A stretch of DNA of 64,000 bases. Source: Metallyticus violacea (lineage: Eukaryota; Arthropoda; Insecta; Mantodea; Metallyticidae). Each line of letters opens with the position of its first letter. Within the stretch, counting starts at the first letter, position 1. Both the position numbers and the translations under genes were made by a program. Location of the stretch: contig CM060846.1 in assembly GCA_030762175.1 (NCBI GenBank), forward strand, positions 240,757,012 through 240,821,011, given 5' to 3'. Below, piece by piece: positions 10,900 to 23,708 of this stretch. The notes under the pieces are model-generated. The model was not told where the DNA came from and searched no databases. It saw nothing but the letters and a program-made list of their open reading frames with translations.

Positions 10900-13800
10900 T
10901 TTAAACAATTTTTCGTTTATAATCTTTTCTCCAGAGTCCCGTCCCTTTGCACTCAAACACTATATGTACCATATTTTCCTTTCCCCCACATATTGGACAC
11001 TGATTCAGAGGAAATTCTTTCCTTATTCCTTTTGATTTCCACATTCCTGTTCTTACCTATGTAATGCTCTCTCTTTGTTGTTTATTTGATTTATCAATAT
11101 ACCTTTCTCTTTCCCATTTATTTTCATCAGAATATAAAACACTAAGAATTTTTACCTGCTATCTTGCTAAAAGCTTTTGAATTTCTATATCTTCCAATTT
11201 CCTTCTTGCAGCTTTCCGAAAAACAAAAAATTCCAAGCATTTTCTTAACATATTTATTAAATTTAAATTAAAAATTACAAAACAATACTTAAGAGTTCTC
11301 TCCATAATCACACCTTTCTCTGCTACTATCCCCATTTCAATTTCCTTTTCTGTTGCAATTAGCAGTGCTAAAATTTCCCTACAAAACATCCTATGCACAG
11401 CATCCACATTTTTCCATCTTTCTTTAAGTCTCCATATTTTAAAACCATACAACATTTTTGCCTCAACAGCAATATTATATATTTTTTCTAGTCATTTAAC
11501 ATTATCTGTATTCTATATTTAGAGACTCTAACTGCTGCCATGACTCCTTTCCCTTTTGCCAAGGCTAATTTTTTCTGCTTCTCCCATTTGCCACCTCTAT
11601 CAATTTTAACTCTAAAGAGATGCAATTACTATCTTCTTTATCTCCTTTCCTCCACTTCTCATATTTACTCAGTTTTGCCTCTTTCTTGAATACTACTATT
11701 TGGGTCTTCTCCTGATTTACCTTCAAGCTGCATTCATTACAATATTTATCTATTTGCTGCAAAGAATGCCTTAAGCCAATTATTGAGATGGCTTCTACAA
11801 CTTAGTCATCTGCAAATAATAACCCCAGAATTGTAACATAATAATGGGCAATGAATTGTTACTCTTTCCTATCACTGTAATGTCATCAATGAACAAATTA
11901 AGTAACACTGGGCTTAATTTACACCCTTAGTGTAGCCCCTTCTCTTGATTTATTCTCCTGTTAGCATTCCTTCACCTTCTTTCACACAGAAGATATTTCT
12001 CTTGTATAATGCTTTAAAAATATTCACCAGATAACTTACTTCCTTATTCAGTAATGCATCCCATAACAATTTCAACTCTATGCAATCATATGCTTTCTCT
12101 AAGTCAACGAATATGATGTACAGTTTTCCTCTCCTGTCTTTTAAGTATTTATCCACTAATATTTTTATAATGAATATATTACCCACTGTGCATTTCCCTC
12201 TACGAATTCCCATTTGAAATTCCAAGAGATTTTATATTCCTCCACCCAAATTTGCACCCAATTTGTCAAAATGCCTGCATAAACTTGTCCAATTTTCAAT
12301 AATAATGCAATACCTCTATAATTTTTTGGCATATCTACAGTTTTCTGACCTTTATATATTCGGTAAATGATTGCTTTCCTCCAATTTTCTGGTATATTTT
12401 CTTTGCCATAATTAAATTAAATAGCCCTGTGAGTAACTTAACTCCGTTTACATCACAACACCATTCTTTTATAAATTCTGGTGGGGTATCATCTATTCCT
12501 GTTCCTTTATTCTTTTTCATTAATTTCACTTGTTTAATTAATTCTTCATCCCTCATTTCACTATCTACTATTTCTACATAGCTCATTCCTACTTCTAACA
12601 TTGGTGATGCTTTAAAACCACTATGCTCACATAAAGGTGTTCAAAAACAACCTATCCACTTTTCTGGATTGATGTTGGGTTTAGTCACACATTTTTTAAA
12701 TGTTACTTTTAACATTTTCCATATCCTACTATCATTTCCTTCACTTAATATCCTGATTAAATTTTTCTCATATTTCCTCCTCCACTCATGTATCTTGCTC
12801 TTTATCAGCAAATTTTAAAATATTTTCCCATCTAAATATTCTTTCTTTGACTCATCATCTCCTGCATTTTATCTGCATTTGTTTCAACACTTTTTTTGCC
12901 TACTTTACATTCTTCATCTTACCACTCTTTGCCCCTTTCCATAACTCCAATCCCTTTTTCATCCCATCTCCAGCTCTTTGCATTTATGTATTTATATTAG
13001 TTGTCTTCTAAATTTCATTATTCTGTAACATATATCTCATTCCATGTAGGCATATTTGGTCATACTTTGATTCCAGAGTCTGTTTAAATGTATTTCTCTG
13101 TTCCTCCTTCTATTTAAATGTAATATTTTGCCTAGTAACATTTAACCTTCCCCTAACTTATCCACTACCAGTGGAAAATGACCACTACTTGAGTTAAAAT
13201 AAGTATCTTAAAATTACTCAAAATATACCCCATGTTGACTGGTCATAATATGTAGTCAATAACACTCTGGCCATTTTTATTAACAAAGGTAAAGTCCCCC
13301 AATATATCTTCACCATATTTACCATTCAAAACGTCTAGTGCATTTACTTCACAAAATTTAATTAACTTTTTGCTATCTCTATCAATGAACTTAACTTTGC
13401 TATGCCTGACTACATCCTTTTTAATGACCATTTCATTATCCCATAACGTATCAGTCCCAAATTACACGTCATCCTCATCTACTCTGGTGTTAAAAATCTC
13501 CCTTTATTATCTCTGCTATTCAGATACTTCTTGCTGAAATTCTCTATATCACTTTCCAATTGTTTAAGCAGATCAATTTTTTTTTTGAATGGTATTTAAT
13601 GCCCATTTTTACCACTGAGGCACTACAGGCGGTGACCACTGATGATATATGAAGTGAAATGATATATTGGGAAAAGATTTTTTTTAAGGAAGGAAGCATT
13701 CCAGGCCTAAGTTTACCTCCCCGGCATTTACTATTTATGAGAATTGAGGAAAACCTGAAAAAAAACCTCAATCAGGAAGGATGGTCATAGCAGGATTTGA

Positions 13801-15416
13801 ACCCCAGACTTCCTGCTCACTAGGATGTGCCTTAGCAAACTCAACCACCCATGGTGGTAAAGCAGATCAAGGTTATAGTACTGCGAAGATCCCAGTGGAT
13901 TATACGCAACTTCTAGATAAAAATTTTCATCCATTAGTTTACCATTCATTATAACCCACAAAGTATTTTTTGTCCTTGCCCATGTTACTCTTATTTGTTT
14001 TCTCAACAATTTCCTCACAAAAAAAACCAAGTTTCCAGAGGATCTTCCCTTCTTTGCCACCATTTCTCTTTTTATTTTAACATATGTGAAATCATCCATC
14101 TCTACATTCTCTTCCATTAACCAGTTTCTATAACCCCCAAATTCCTAATAGTGTTTCAGTTTCTCTGTATACATTTTATTTTTTAAACCCTCAACAGTTC
14201 CAGAACCCTATCTTCTTTATTTTCTCCATACCCTATTGCAATCCCTTTCTGTTTCTGAATTTCTTTAGCACTTTCTTACTCCATAGCTTCATTCCTCTCT
14301 TGAAGGTTCCACTTGTCTTTATTAACATGAGTATGCTGCCATTTGGAGTCAACATGATGCTGTTTTTCTCTGCACCCCCATTGCTGCTCTCTGACCATGC
14401 ATTTTTCCCTCTCTAAGTCAGTATATGTGCTAGTTATATTTCCTCCCTTCTTGGTGATACCACTTTCCTTGATTCTGTCTCTATTACATCATTCCTTCGT
14501 GATGTACCAGCTACATCATCTCCCAAAATCTTGTCTGATGTAATCTTCTGTTCACTTTCTTCCTCTCACATGCCTTTCCTAAACTCGATGGCCCATCCTT
14601 TCCAGCTGGCTGAATTGATTTTTTACTGCCCTTTGAACTTTCTGTCAGAATTGTTTCTGGCCTCATGGCAATTAGTGCATCAAGCTGATTAATTTCCTTT
14701 TGACATGGTCTTATGTCGCTTATTTCACTTTCCTCCACAGCCACCATCTGCCCATCAATCCACAAACGTATATTATGAATAAAATCTCATTTTCCCTTTG
14801 ATCTTGCTATCTTCATTTGTTGAATTATCTTCTTAATGGTTCATTGTTTCACTAATAAATCCCTGTTGATAAAAATATTGGTTCCTTTAATTTGCTTAGC
14901 TTTCCTCAGGACTTCATACAGAACTGCACAGATGTAAATCTCATACAACTATCATTCTTTTTCCTCTTGATCTTCACACTCTGTAAGATGCACCAATCTC
15001 CCATCCCTGATCTTCCTTCCAAAATCTTTCTAACTACTTGTATAAACCACACTCCACTTTTTCCCTTGACTTCCGTAATATCTAGATTAAATCTGCAATA
15101 TCTCTCTTCAATGCCCTATACTATTTTTCTGATATCTGCACCTCTGCCCTCACATCCTGCACTTTGTGTCTTATTTCATCCTTAATTTCCATTAATTAAT
15201 TTTCTACCTATTCAGTTTGTTTCCTTTTCTCTTATCAACCTTTACTACCTTTACTCTAGACAAAACCCTTTCCATGACGGCTTGGTTCCCATTAGGTCCA
15301 GGGCTGATTTCCACTCCACCAATTACCAATAATATACCAATAGCACTTAGTAAAAGAAGCATTCTCACTGCCTCTTCTTCTCTTTGTCCTCTTTTAACTA
15401 CAATCCACTTTATCAT
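10900..15416 (-). pseudogene. LINE with APE endonuclease, RT and C-terminal zinc motif
   Basis: Order on the minus strand: an N-terminal region with a 2A-like motif (15204-15416) and an ORF1-like part (14511-14765). The endonuclease follows in pieces (13785-14117; 13243-13431, ending FVNKNGQSVIDYIL). Next come RT fingers (12335-12601), RT motif A FVDLEKAYDCIELK (11950-12225), a segment NECSLKVNQEKTQIVVF (11565-11762), and the C-terminus with KGVIMERTLKYC (11159-11455). The strand ends near 10960-11030 with CPICGGKENMVHIVFEC, a zf-RVT-like zinc motif. Frameshifts separate the parts. A SINE-I with a clean 11-bp duplication sits in the endonuclease at 13577-13859. The clade is uncertain; related copies lie at 7340, 22150, 35600 and 51780. 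Confidence 0.82.
13577..13859 (-). mobile_element. SINE-I copy with 11-bp target-site duplication
   Basis: A full SINE-I in minus orientation, tail at the left. It is flanked by AAGCAGATCAA at 13566-13576 and 13860-13870. The tRNA-like head at the right keeps the B-box region (GGATTTGAACCC near 13793) and part of the A box. Removing it restores the host LINE. Confidence 0.9.
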
Positions 15417-15419
15417 ATA

Positions 15420-17030
15420 AAAATTCCAATTCTTCCTCCGTTTACTTCAATATCATTTCCTATTGTTTCTTATTACGTTTTTTCTTTAACTCCAGGAGAT
15501 AGCTTTACATACATCCTCTCTCTTCCACTGCTTCTTAGCACTCCATAGAACATAATATTATTTGAATGTAAAGAAACAGAGCTACTGAAAAAAGAAATTT
15601 TAAGTAAAAAATGGTTTATTATGGACAGAAAAGTGGCCTTAAATCAAAACTTTGGAAAAAGTAAGCACATAGGGCAGTGCTTGTTCAAAGTAAAAAAATA
15701 AATGGAAATAGACAATTAGAAAAGGGGACAAACAATAACATATGTGTATTGTGTGCGTGCAAATTAAAATAGAAATAGAATTAATGTATATTGCATGGAA
15801 TTCAAAATCTTGGTTGTAATGAATGTCTATCTGAATGAGTGACCTAAACCAAATTCAGTGGGCAAGGCTAATTGTTGCATTTCCTTGGTACTTCAATTAA
15901 TCAAATCAACTACAAGCTCACCTGTAGCAAATGCAAACAAAAACAATCTTTAGCATTTTTCTCCCAATGAACTTGTGGATGGATGTACACTACTCTTTTA
16001 ATGAAATATGCATTATATAGAGAGGAATAATTATATATTTTTTTTTTTTTCATTATTGAAGTTAAGAATTTACGCCTTGAGATAAAATATTACCGCCAAC
16101 ATTAAATTGATAACTTACACTGAAATATCTTAAATAAAATGAATAATTCATGTTCAAATTATTTACTAAATGAAAATGAAGCATATGAATTGACAACTCT
16201 GAATTCTAAACTAAGTGAGAAAAATTAAAATTTTGTTGTAAAAATTTGCCCATTATTACAGCAGATACTCAAAATGTTTATAATTGGCAGTATTAACACC
16301 ATTAGAGAAAATTCACATAGATTAATTATTCTTATTATAAGATAGATGGTAGTATTTCTTAGCTGTATTTTTGATTTCTAATAAAAATTTGTTAACAAGT
16401 TAACTACATATTAAAATGAGTATAGTTTCTGACAATGCTTGATGCTTGTAATGCAAGTTGATAATAGTTTAATTGAAAACAGACTTAGCTCATTGCTTCA
16501 TGTTTCCAATGGCTTTATGAGCAGCAACTTCAAACTTCCAGCTCCTCTATCCTTCAGATGCATATTGTACAGATTGTAGTTTATGTGGGTTTCTGGTATT
16601 CCTTCAATGTTAATATGGTGGTTCAATGGGTCACTCCTACCAATGCTGCTGTGACCAGTCAACTACTACTCATTGATAAGTTGTACACATGCTCCTTTGT
16701 AGGAAGGTAAACCAACATTTGCATTGTTTTCTGTGTCAGCTAATCTCTGTATGGTGGCTGAAATTGTATGTTAATTTTGGAGCTTTTGTTTGCAGAAATC
16801 ATTCTGCTTATACCCAAGCAGCTTCCCAAAAACTCTACCAAACTACTTGTAAATTTGCCAAATTTCTCTGTAAATTAATGTCTGAATATTTCCTCACTGT
16901 GAATTATTCCATGGACATAAGGACAATATTACGCTAATTTGTAAAAAGTGACAGGCAACTCAGCATAGCAAGGTCAGATTATGTCACTGTGGCATTACAA
17001 GAAGTTTATCACCAGACCGCCAGGACTGAC
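15420..17030. other. AT-rich stretch without a recognised gene
   Basis: No domain or repeat that I recognise. It contains an 11-base T run near 16040. The frame at 16689-16937 has no similarity that I can name. Probably intronic or flanking DNA downstream of Reps exon E. Confidence 0.4.
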
Positions 17031-17039
17031 TTAAAATTT

Positions 17040-17500
17040 CAGGAAAATAATTTGAATTCATAGAGTAGATTGGTGAGATTTAGAGAACAACTATTGAAGA
17101 TAAGGGGGTTAAGTGAGAAGAGAGTGTAAACAAGAAAAAGAGATTATCGAAGGGTTATTAGGCATAAGAGAATATAAATAAACTGAAGATGTGGGGGTTA
17201 ATGAGGAAAAAGCTTATTATTTTATCTAATATTAAATATCTAAAGATATTGGAAAGAGGTATTTGTAATAATTCAGAGAGGGAGAGGTTTCTTGATTATG
17301 TCTTGAGAATAAAGGTTTTAAGAGGATAGTGGAACAAACACCTGTCCCATATGTGAAAAGGCAGAGGATGAAATCCACATACTGTTTGTCAGGAAATGGA
17401 AGAGTGAACAGAGGAATTAATATTACTAAAATCAATGAAAGTTTTATGTCATAAGGTCATAGTAATAAAAACAATCTTTAAAAATAATTTCAAAGTAGAA
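17040..17500 (+). pseudogene. LINE 3' fragment with zinc motif
   Basis: The plus strand reads NNSERERFLDYVLRIKVL, then after a shift CPICEKAEDEIHILF-V-RKW. This is the zf-RVT-like C-terminus seen at 10960 and 52030. The rest of the element is missing upstream, as usual for 5'-truncated LINE insertions. Confidence 0.6.
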
Positions 17501-17933
17501 AATTAATTTAACTCCTGTTTAAAGTAAAGAAGAAATGAATTTGGATTACAAAGAAGGAAGAATTGTATACTTCAGGATACCCATGATGAGGCTAAAAGAT
17601 AAATATATGATTAACAAGGTAATGATTTAAAGGAGTTACTTGGTTTAAGTATTTGGAAATTATTTGATATTTTATAGGTTACCTGATAATGAATGCTGTT
17701 ATAAATAGCTATAATGTAAGTAATTGTTTGTATTTATTACTACTCATTATTTTTAACAAGTTCTCATCAGAGAATACTATTCTAATTTGTCAGTTGCTGC
17801 ATTAAGCTAAGTCAACAACAGCAACATAGAATTTACAAAGCAAAATATAGCGCATAAAATTAGAAGATGGAACACATCTGTCTTTCTTATGAAGCTTCCA
17901 TCATATTCCAAGTTTGTAACACAGGAAACTTAC

Positions 17934-18030
17934 CTTAGAGCAGCTGATACTGTTGTTGAGACAGAAAGTTCATCAGGTGTGGTAAGTGTTCCAGGCTGGG
18001 GTGGTGGAGGAATTGCTCCTGGACCAGGAG
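17934..18030 (-). CDS. Reps: Reps exon E: proline-rich segment
   Basis: A 97-bp exon with acceptor TTTGCATCACAG and donor CTCTAAG|GTAAGT, a perfect 5' splice consensus. The two leading bases complete the Ala codon from exon D. The exon then encodes APGPGAIPPPPQPG, followed by a Thr/Ser-rich run ending SAALR. The poly-Pro run could bind SH3 or WW domains, in keeping with an endocytic adaptor; that is inference. The exon ends two bases into a codon, so at least one further exon is required downstream (below 17934). I did not find a convincing one before position 1. Confidence 0.82.
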
Positions 18031-18373
18031 CTGTGATGCAAACAAAACAAAACATACTTCTCTTAAAACAATGATGTCTTTAACAACAAAATGTCCATTC
18101 ATCATAAATTATGAACATTAGTTCCACGGATAATTTGGATTTGGTACAAAACTTGTAAATCACCTAAGACACAAGTGAGTTTCCATTAGGAAATGGTCGG
18201 GATAATATATGGCACAGTTTACATGGACAACTACCAAACACACTAAAAGTTACCCATGGCTGAGGTGGGGCTCAAATCTGCAATTCTTCAATAATAAACT
18301 ATTCAGAATGGGAAACTGGTCATCAGGGTTAGCTAATATCTCAAATGAACCACAAAAATAAATAAAAAATGAA

Positions 18374-18645
18374 TGAATGGTGTTTAATGCCCATTTTTGT
18401 TACAGAGGCACCACAGGCATGGACACTGATGATACATGAGATGAAAAGATATACTGGGAAAGGATTTATTTTTAAGGAAGGAATTGTTCCAGGCCTAAGT
18501 TTAGGGTACTTTCCCAGCATTTGCCATTTATGAGGACTAAGGAAAACTTGGAAAAAACCTCAGTCAGGGAGGATGGTCCTGGCAGGATTCAAACCACCAG
18601 CTTACGAGTCTGCACCTTAATGACCTCGGTCACCTGTGGCGGTGA
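18374..18645 (-). mobile_element. SINE-I copy
   Basis: Minus-orientation SINE-I with tail, body and tRNA-like head (B-box complement GGATTCAAACC near 18585). AAAATAAAT on both sides (about 18356 and 18645) may be the target duplication. It lies in the Reps intron between exons D and E. Confidence 0.85.
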
Positions 18646-19044
18646 AAATAAATCAGGTAATATATTATGACAAGAGATGGGTTGATATTACATTTTCTTG
18701 ATACTCAACAACTACGGTTTAGACTCAATATTCAATATTTTCATAATTTTTTTATCACATAAAATAACATACTTTTCATTTTATTACTCTGAGAGAATAA
18801 GCATATCAAAAAAATAGATATGGATTTCCTTACTCACAAAGTGTTATTTTTTATTAAGAGATATTCAACAACTTTACAATTGAAAATAGTTTCAAACTTC
18901 ACTCATACTCTCTAAAAAAGGTAGACAACAAAATATACAATTCTCTAATTGATAATATTCTACGATTTAGTTCATTATTATTGTATGGTAACATTTTAAT
19001 TTTAAATACAATTTTCAAAAACGGAATAATGTTAAGCCCCAAAG

Positions 19045-19575
19045 AACAGATACAACATCAAGAATTTATTGGGTTGCACAGTAAAAGACTCCACACCAAC
19101 AGAACAGAAATCAGGAATTTATGAAATAAAATGTGCAGATTGTGAGCAGAGCTACATAGGCAAAACAAAGAGAAATTTGGAAATCAAGAGGAAAGAACAT
19201 TTTAGAAATATTTGGTTTAAGCAAGTGCATAAATCAGCAGTAGCAGCTCACTTTTGGACCAAAAATCATGAAATAAAACCGGAAATTAAACTGCTGAAAC
19301 ATCTTCAAAACCCATTGGAGTTATCCAATTTTGGAAAAAATTTTCATATTAAAAAACAGAGAAAACCTAATGAATTTCGAGTTTCCTCCTATGGATTAAC
19401 TCAGCAATTTTCTACTTCAACCAACAAAGGCCACCACAGGAACATCCGGGTGTCTAGCCATCGTTTCGAGTAATGGCAGTTCAGTGAGCAACTGAAGATG
19501 GGAGAGATTCTCCCGAAACATGTCTTACTTTTATGTAAATAATGCAGTTTAGTGTAAAAAGTGAATGCCTAAGTT
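19045..19575 (+). pseudogene. Penelope-like GIY-YIG endonuclease copy with hammerhead 3' region
   Basis: The 134-residue frame (19069-19473) holds SGIYEIKCADCEQSYIGKTK at residues 15-34, KEHFRNI, and KSAVAAHFWTKNHEIK, followed by LLKHLQNPLELSN. GIY and YIG, the C-x2-C pair and the spaced His residues give the Penelope-type GIY-YIG endonuclease. The frame is intact here but lacks the reverse transcriptase, so this is a 5'-truncated copy; the first Met is incidental. The stop at 19473 is followed within 20 bp by a hammerhead ribozyme motif. The 3' end CCTAAGTTTAG (about 19568) matches the end of the copy at 37121. Confidence 0.85.
19480..19535 (+). ncRNA. Hammerhead ribozyme motif (Penelope-associated, compact)
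   Basis: CTGAAGA at 19492-19498, an extra T, stem II GGGAGA (19500-19505) pairing with TCTCCC (19509-19514) across a 3-base loop, GAAAC at 19515-19519, then ATGTC ending at the expected cleavage point 19524. Stem I pairs AGTGAGCAA with TTACTTTT in part. Stem III is only the self-complementary ACATGT, so folding as a dimer is likely. Confidence 0.72.
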
Positions 19576-19999
19576 TAGGATTGTTGTTGCTGTTTCCATC
19601 GTTTTAGATGAAGCTTTCTTGCTTCAAAAAGTGAAAATGAGGAAAGAAAATTAATTTGACAGTTCACCAGCTGCAATCATACAAACAGTTAAACATGCAA
19701 CATTACATTAACTTTCAATTGATATGTTGCTTGTGCAGCTAGAGTTGTGGAAAAATTGAATTGTGATACTGTGGATTGTAAGAAAGGAAAATGCTTTCTA
19801 TGAATCAATTGTTAATATTAGAAAAAATGTAAATTCATTAAATGTTGTGCCTCCTATAAATATTCGGAATAGCAGTTGTATTTATTCATCATTTCCAGAG
19901 AACGAAAGTTAATTATATTGTTATAAAATACAAAACACACCTTTATAAAACCTAAAACATGCACGGAAGACAAGCGACATAAAGATTAGCTTTTGTTGC

Positions 20000-20560
20000 C
20001 TGGACACCATTAACTAATCGTGCATTTTCATAAGAGTAATGAATAAAAGTAATTTACAACTTACAACCACAGTATGAATTACCTAGAAAGAACAGAAACA
20101 AAAATAAGCAACTCAGCCCTATTATCTTTAGAGTGCAGAAAATATGAGAGATAAGAACATGGCAACAAGTAGAGAAAATATTTAGAAAAGTTAGAGCTCC
20201 AACTACAACGTTTGGAAATTGCAGATTATTTCCAAATTAGAAGAAAAGGTTGAAAAACAAGAGCAATATTGGTGCAATTCACAACTAAGAAATCTAAATG
20301 GATGGTCTTATTGAATACTAGGAACCGCAAAGACATGAGGATATTTATATTTATTCATATAGATTAAGGGGAAAAAAGAGAGAACTAACAGCCAGTTTAT
20401 TAAAAGAAATTTAAAAAAAGCAAGAAAACTATATAACAGAGATTTATATATATATATGCATGGATAGCAAGAAACATGACATGACTCAGCATTTAGAGGT
20501 TTTAAGAAAACAGAAAGAAAAAAAAAAAACTCAGTTAGGGAGGATGGCCTTAGTGGAAAT
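20000..20560 (+). other. Possible LINE ORF1 remnant with a SINE-I scrap
   Basis: Degenerate Lys/Glu-rich coding-like sequence (for example RLRGKKRELTASLLKEI around 20365-20410) resembles LINE ORF1 coiled-coil regions. At 20530-20575 a short piece resembles the SINE-I head. Both readings are weak. Confidence 0.3.
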
Positions 20561-20776
20561 CGACCCCCAAATTGCATATATTTTACATTTAACTTTATGT
20601 CTCTGTGTTGTGTATTTTCCAAGGTGAATCAAATAAAACCTTTATCTACAAATTTTGTTTGTGTTTTGTGTTAACTAAGGCTAATTAAATAAAACAATTA
20701 TGTACATATTTCGTTTAATGTGTTATTTATTTTCTAATAACATAATTCTTTATGTAATTTAATATTTCATCATAAT

Positions 20777-20990
20777 GATATTATTGTATGATTTAGTTGA
20801 TCTACACACTCTTAATACTTCACTTATTTGTCATAATATATATATATATATATAGAACCAAATGTTCTCGAAACTGGTTCAATATATATTATGACAAGTA
20901 AGTAAAGCATTAAGAGTGTGTAGTTCAACTAAATCATACAATAATATCAATATATGATTGGTTTCACTGTGCAAGTTCCAATTTACATTT
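20777..20990 (+). mobile_element. Palindromic hammerhead-related element 1
   Basis: Arms of about 70 bp (20777-20858 and 20879-20948) are inverted copies with several mismatches. The centre contains TGTTCTCGAAACTGGTTC, the 3' half of the hammerhead core. The unpaired 3' tail has TTTCACTGTGCAAGTTCCAA, shared with the element at 35352. An (AT)n run expands the left arm at 20836-20854. No clear target duplication. Confidence 0.8.
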
Positions 20991-21036
20991 TAATTTTGTC
21001 ATATTATTTAATATATTGTTATGAAATAATTTCATT

Positions 21037-21088
21037 TACAATTTACAAAATAAATATTTTCAAAATTTACAAAATAAATATTTTCAGT
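21037..21088. repeat. Small tandem duplication
   Basis: The unit ATTTACAAAATAAATATTTTCA is present twice in tandem. Confidence 0.8.
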
Positions 21089-21399
21089 GTTAAAAGAAGA
21101 AAGTTGAAGTATGAAACCTGAGCAATTTTCCAAAATATTTATAAAATAAATTCAACACAAATCTTGAATACAATATGACCAATTTTCTACCACCAGTGGA
21201 AACCTTTCATAATACTGATTGAAATAAACAATACATTTTTAAAACTCAAATTAGGCTTGAATACTGTTACTGCATATTTTGTGTTATCTCTCTTGTTGAC
21301 AATTTCACTACTGATCCTGTTTCTTCTTTCACACTTCACAAGTATATATACAGGAAGAAAAAGAGAAATGTGGACAGAATTTTGAGAAATAGTCAAATG

Positions 21400-21720
21400 T
21401 CAGTTGGAAGATATGCATAGAGAGAGCTTATGAGCAATGATGGAAAGAAGAAATGTTTCAAATTATATAAGGATTTTGGAATGAATGATGAAAACAGATG
21501 CATATCGAGAAATGTAATAAAGATGAAAGAAAGAGTATTGCATGTTTAAATTGGAAATATTCAGATTGAAAGGTAGATGCGCTATATGCCAGGAAAAGGA
21601 TGCAATCCATGAAAGCAAGGGTACTGATATCTGGAGGAAAGAATTAATCCAAAATAAATGGGTGATAGTGGCAAATAATAACAATCGAAAAAATATTTTA
21701 TCAACAATTTAAGATTAACA
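21400..21720 (+). pseudogene. LINE 3' fragment
   Basis: The plus strand reads FRLKGRCAICQEKDAIHESK and then IWRKELIQNKW. This is a zf-RVT-like C-terminus with an altered Cys pattern, as in the other LINE copies here. 5' truncated. Confidence 0.5.
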
Positions 21721-22149
21721 GTTCAGGAGAGTATTCATTTAGCATAAAAAATGCATTTGGTATCCATGAATCAATCAGTAAATGTTCATGTATGATAAAT
21801 TATTTTATATAATAAATCAAAATTATATTATATAGCAGAAATTAAATTTTAACAGGGAGTTAAAAGAGATAAGAGATTAATTTATTATTTATTTATGTGT
21901 CTTGGGAAGAGCTAGGTTAGCTCCATGCCTATGAACATTGTATTCAGTTTATTGCAAATAAATAAATATACAAGAACAAACTCAACCATCAATACACATC
22001 ATATTGCATGAAATGGAAATATAGGTAACTGTTTGCCCAGCTCATCTAACTACAAAATCGATGCTTTTTTAGTAAGGCCCTTTCAGATATACAGTGAACT
22101 TTAGTTCAAGCATATACAAACACAAGGTGAATATCCAGATCCTGCATTT

Positions 22150-23708
22150 TGAATTAGAATTTATTACACAATTAACTTTACAATTTGTTACATCAATATA
22201 CTCTCAATTTACAATAACAACTATATATTTACATACATTATTAACCTACTTTTTTTACTCTAGATCTTAGTAGCATCCTCCAAAATACAAGTTCCTATCT
22301 TGTTAATCATATCTGACTGTAAGAAAAACTTTTTTCCTATTTCATTTCCACTTCTTCTTAACTTTACCCAAAAATTCTCGCATTTTCTGGCTGTTTTTTA
22401 TACTCTTGTTACTTAACATTTTATTTAACATTAAATTCTTCTGTAAATCGTACATTTACTGTCCCAATTTTTTTTCTGCTACCATTTGACTTTCTTGCAT
22501 TCAAATAAATAATGGGACACACTGACTATCCCCCCCCCATATGCCTATCATTATCATCTCCTATTACTCCTGTACGCATCCACACTCAATCCATCCCTCC
22601 CATTCCATAAAAAATTTCAATATATTTCTCGTGTCCCCAATTCTGTTTGATTCTTTTATATATGACCAAAGAACTTTTATCATCTAAACTAGTCCAAATC
22701 TCTTGCTTTTCAATATATTCTATCCTCTGTCTCACTATCTTCCAAAATCCATTAACATTCCTTACACCCAAACCTATCTCTTCTAGATACCTTCCCTACC
22801 TCCCCATACCAACTCTTCCTTCCCAAATTCTCTTTTTGATATTTCAAACATTTCTTGAATATATTTGAGCTGTCTAATTTGAGGATATGATACCAATATT
22901 TCATGACTCTCTCTATAATTAGTCCTTTCCTTCCCATCCTTCCTATTCAATCAAACTAACACCCTTCTGAGAACATTTGGGTAATCTCAACACTTCCCAA
23001 CAAAACATTCTGTGTGCCACATTCACCTTCCTCCACCCCTCTTCAACTTCCCAAACCTTGACTACATACAACATCCTTGCTTGTACCACTACCTCATATT
23101 CTCTGTCCAATCATTTCACAGGTAATGTTGCACTCCTATATAAACTTATTCTGATAGTTCTCTCATCACCTGTTTGCCTTTAACTTGCACACATTTTACC
23201 TGTGCTTTCCATCTTCCATTACTTGCAAATCTCATCCCAAAGTAACCAAACTACTTCAACTGTTTCACCTTGTATATATCATTTCCCATCTTTCCTTAAC
23301 ATTATACCTTTTTTTAAATACCATTATCTTTGATTTTTTCCTATTTACCCTTAACCCCCATCCAGCACAATATCTACTAATCTCATTAATAGCTCCCTAT
23401 GTCCTATCACCATTATTGCTCCTATTCTAAGATCATCCACTAACAATGTCTATTTCTATCTCTGATCCTTTCAATAATATCATCTATAAATAAATTAAAG
23501 AGTAGTGGGCTTAATCTGCACCCTTGCCTCAATCTAATATTTTGGGTTGTATAATCTGTGATCCTATTTCTTAAACAACTATCACAAAATCAATTACATC
23601 ATATAATCTTTGTAACCCCAGCAAGAACTCATTACTCACTCCTTTTCTTCTAAACCAAGGTGTTCCTATTTATTGCATTATATACTTCCTCAAAATCTGC
23701 AAACATCA
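22150..23708 (-). pseudogene. LINE relic, RT to C-terminus
   Basis: RT motif A appears as MFADFEEVYNAINRN at 23660-23708. Further down come a region like DLRIGAIMVI near 23420, KGLIIERVMKYWYHILKL (22880-22937) and GVRNVNGFWKIVRQRIEY (22710-22771). The KG-x-I-x-ER-x-x-KY block matches the LINE at 10900-15416. The upstream part is missing, cut where a Penelope-like copy on the opposite strand starts at about 23709. Confidence 0.65.
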
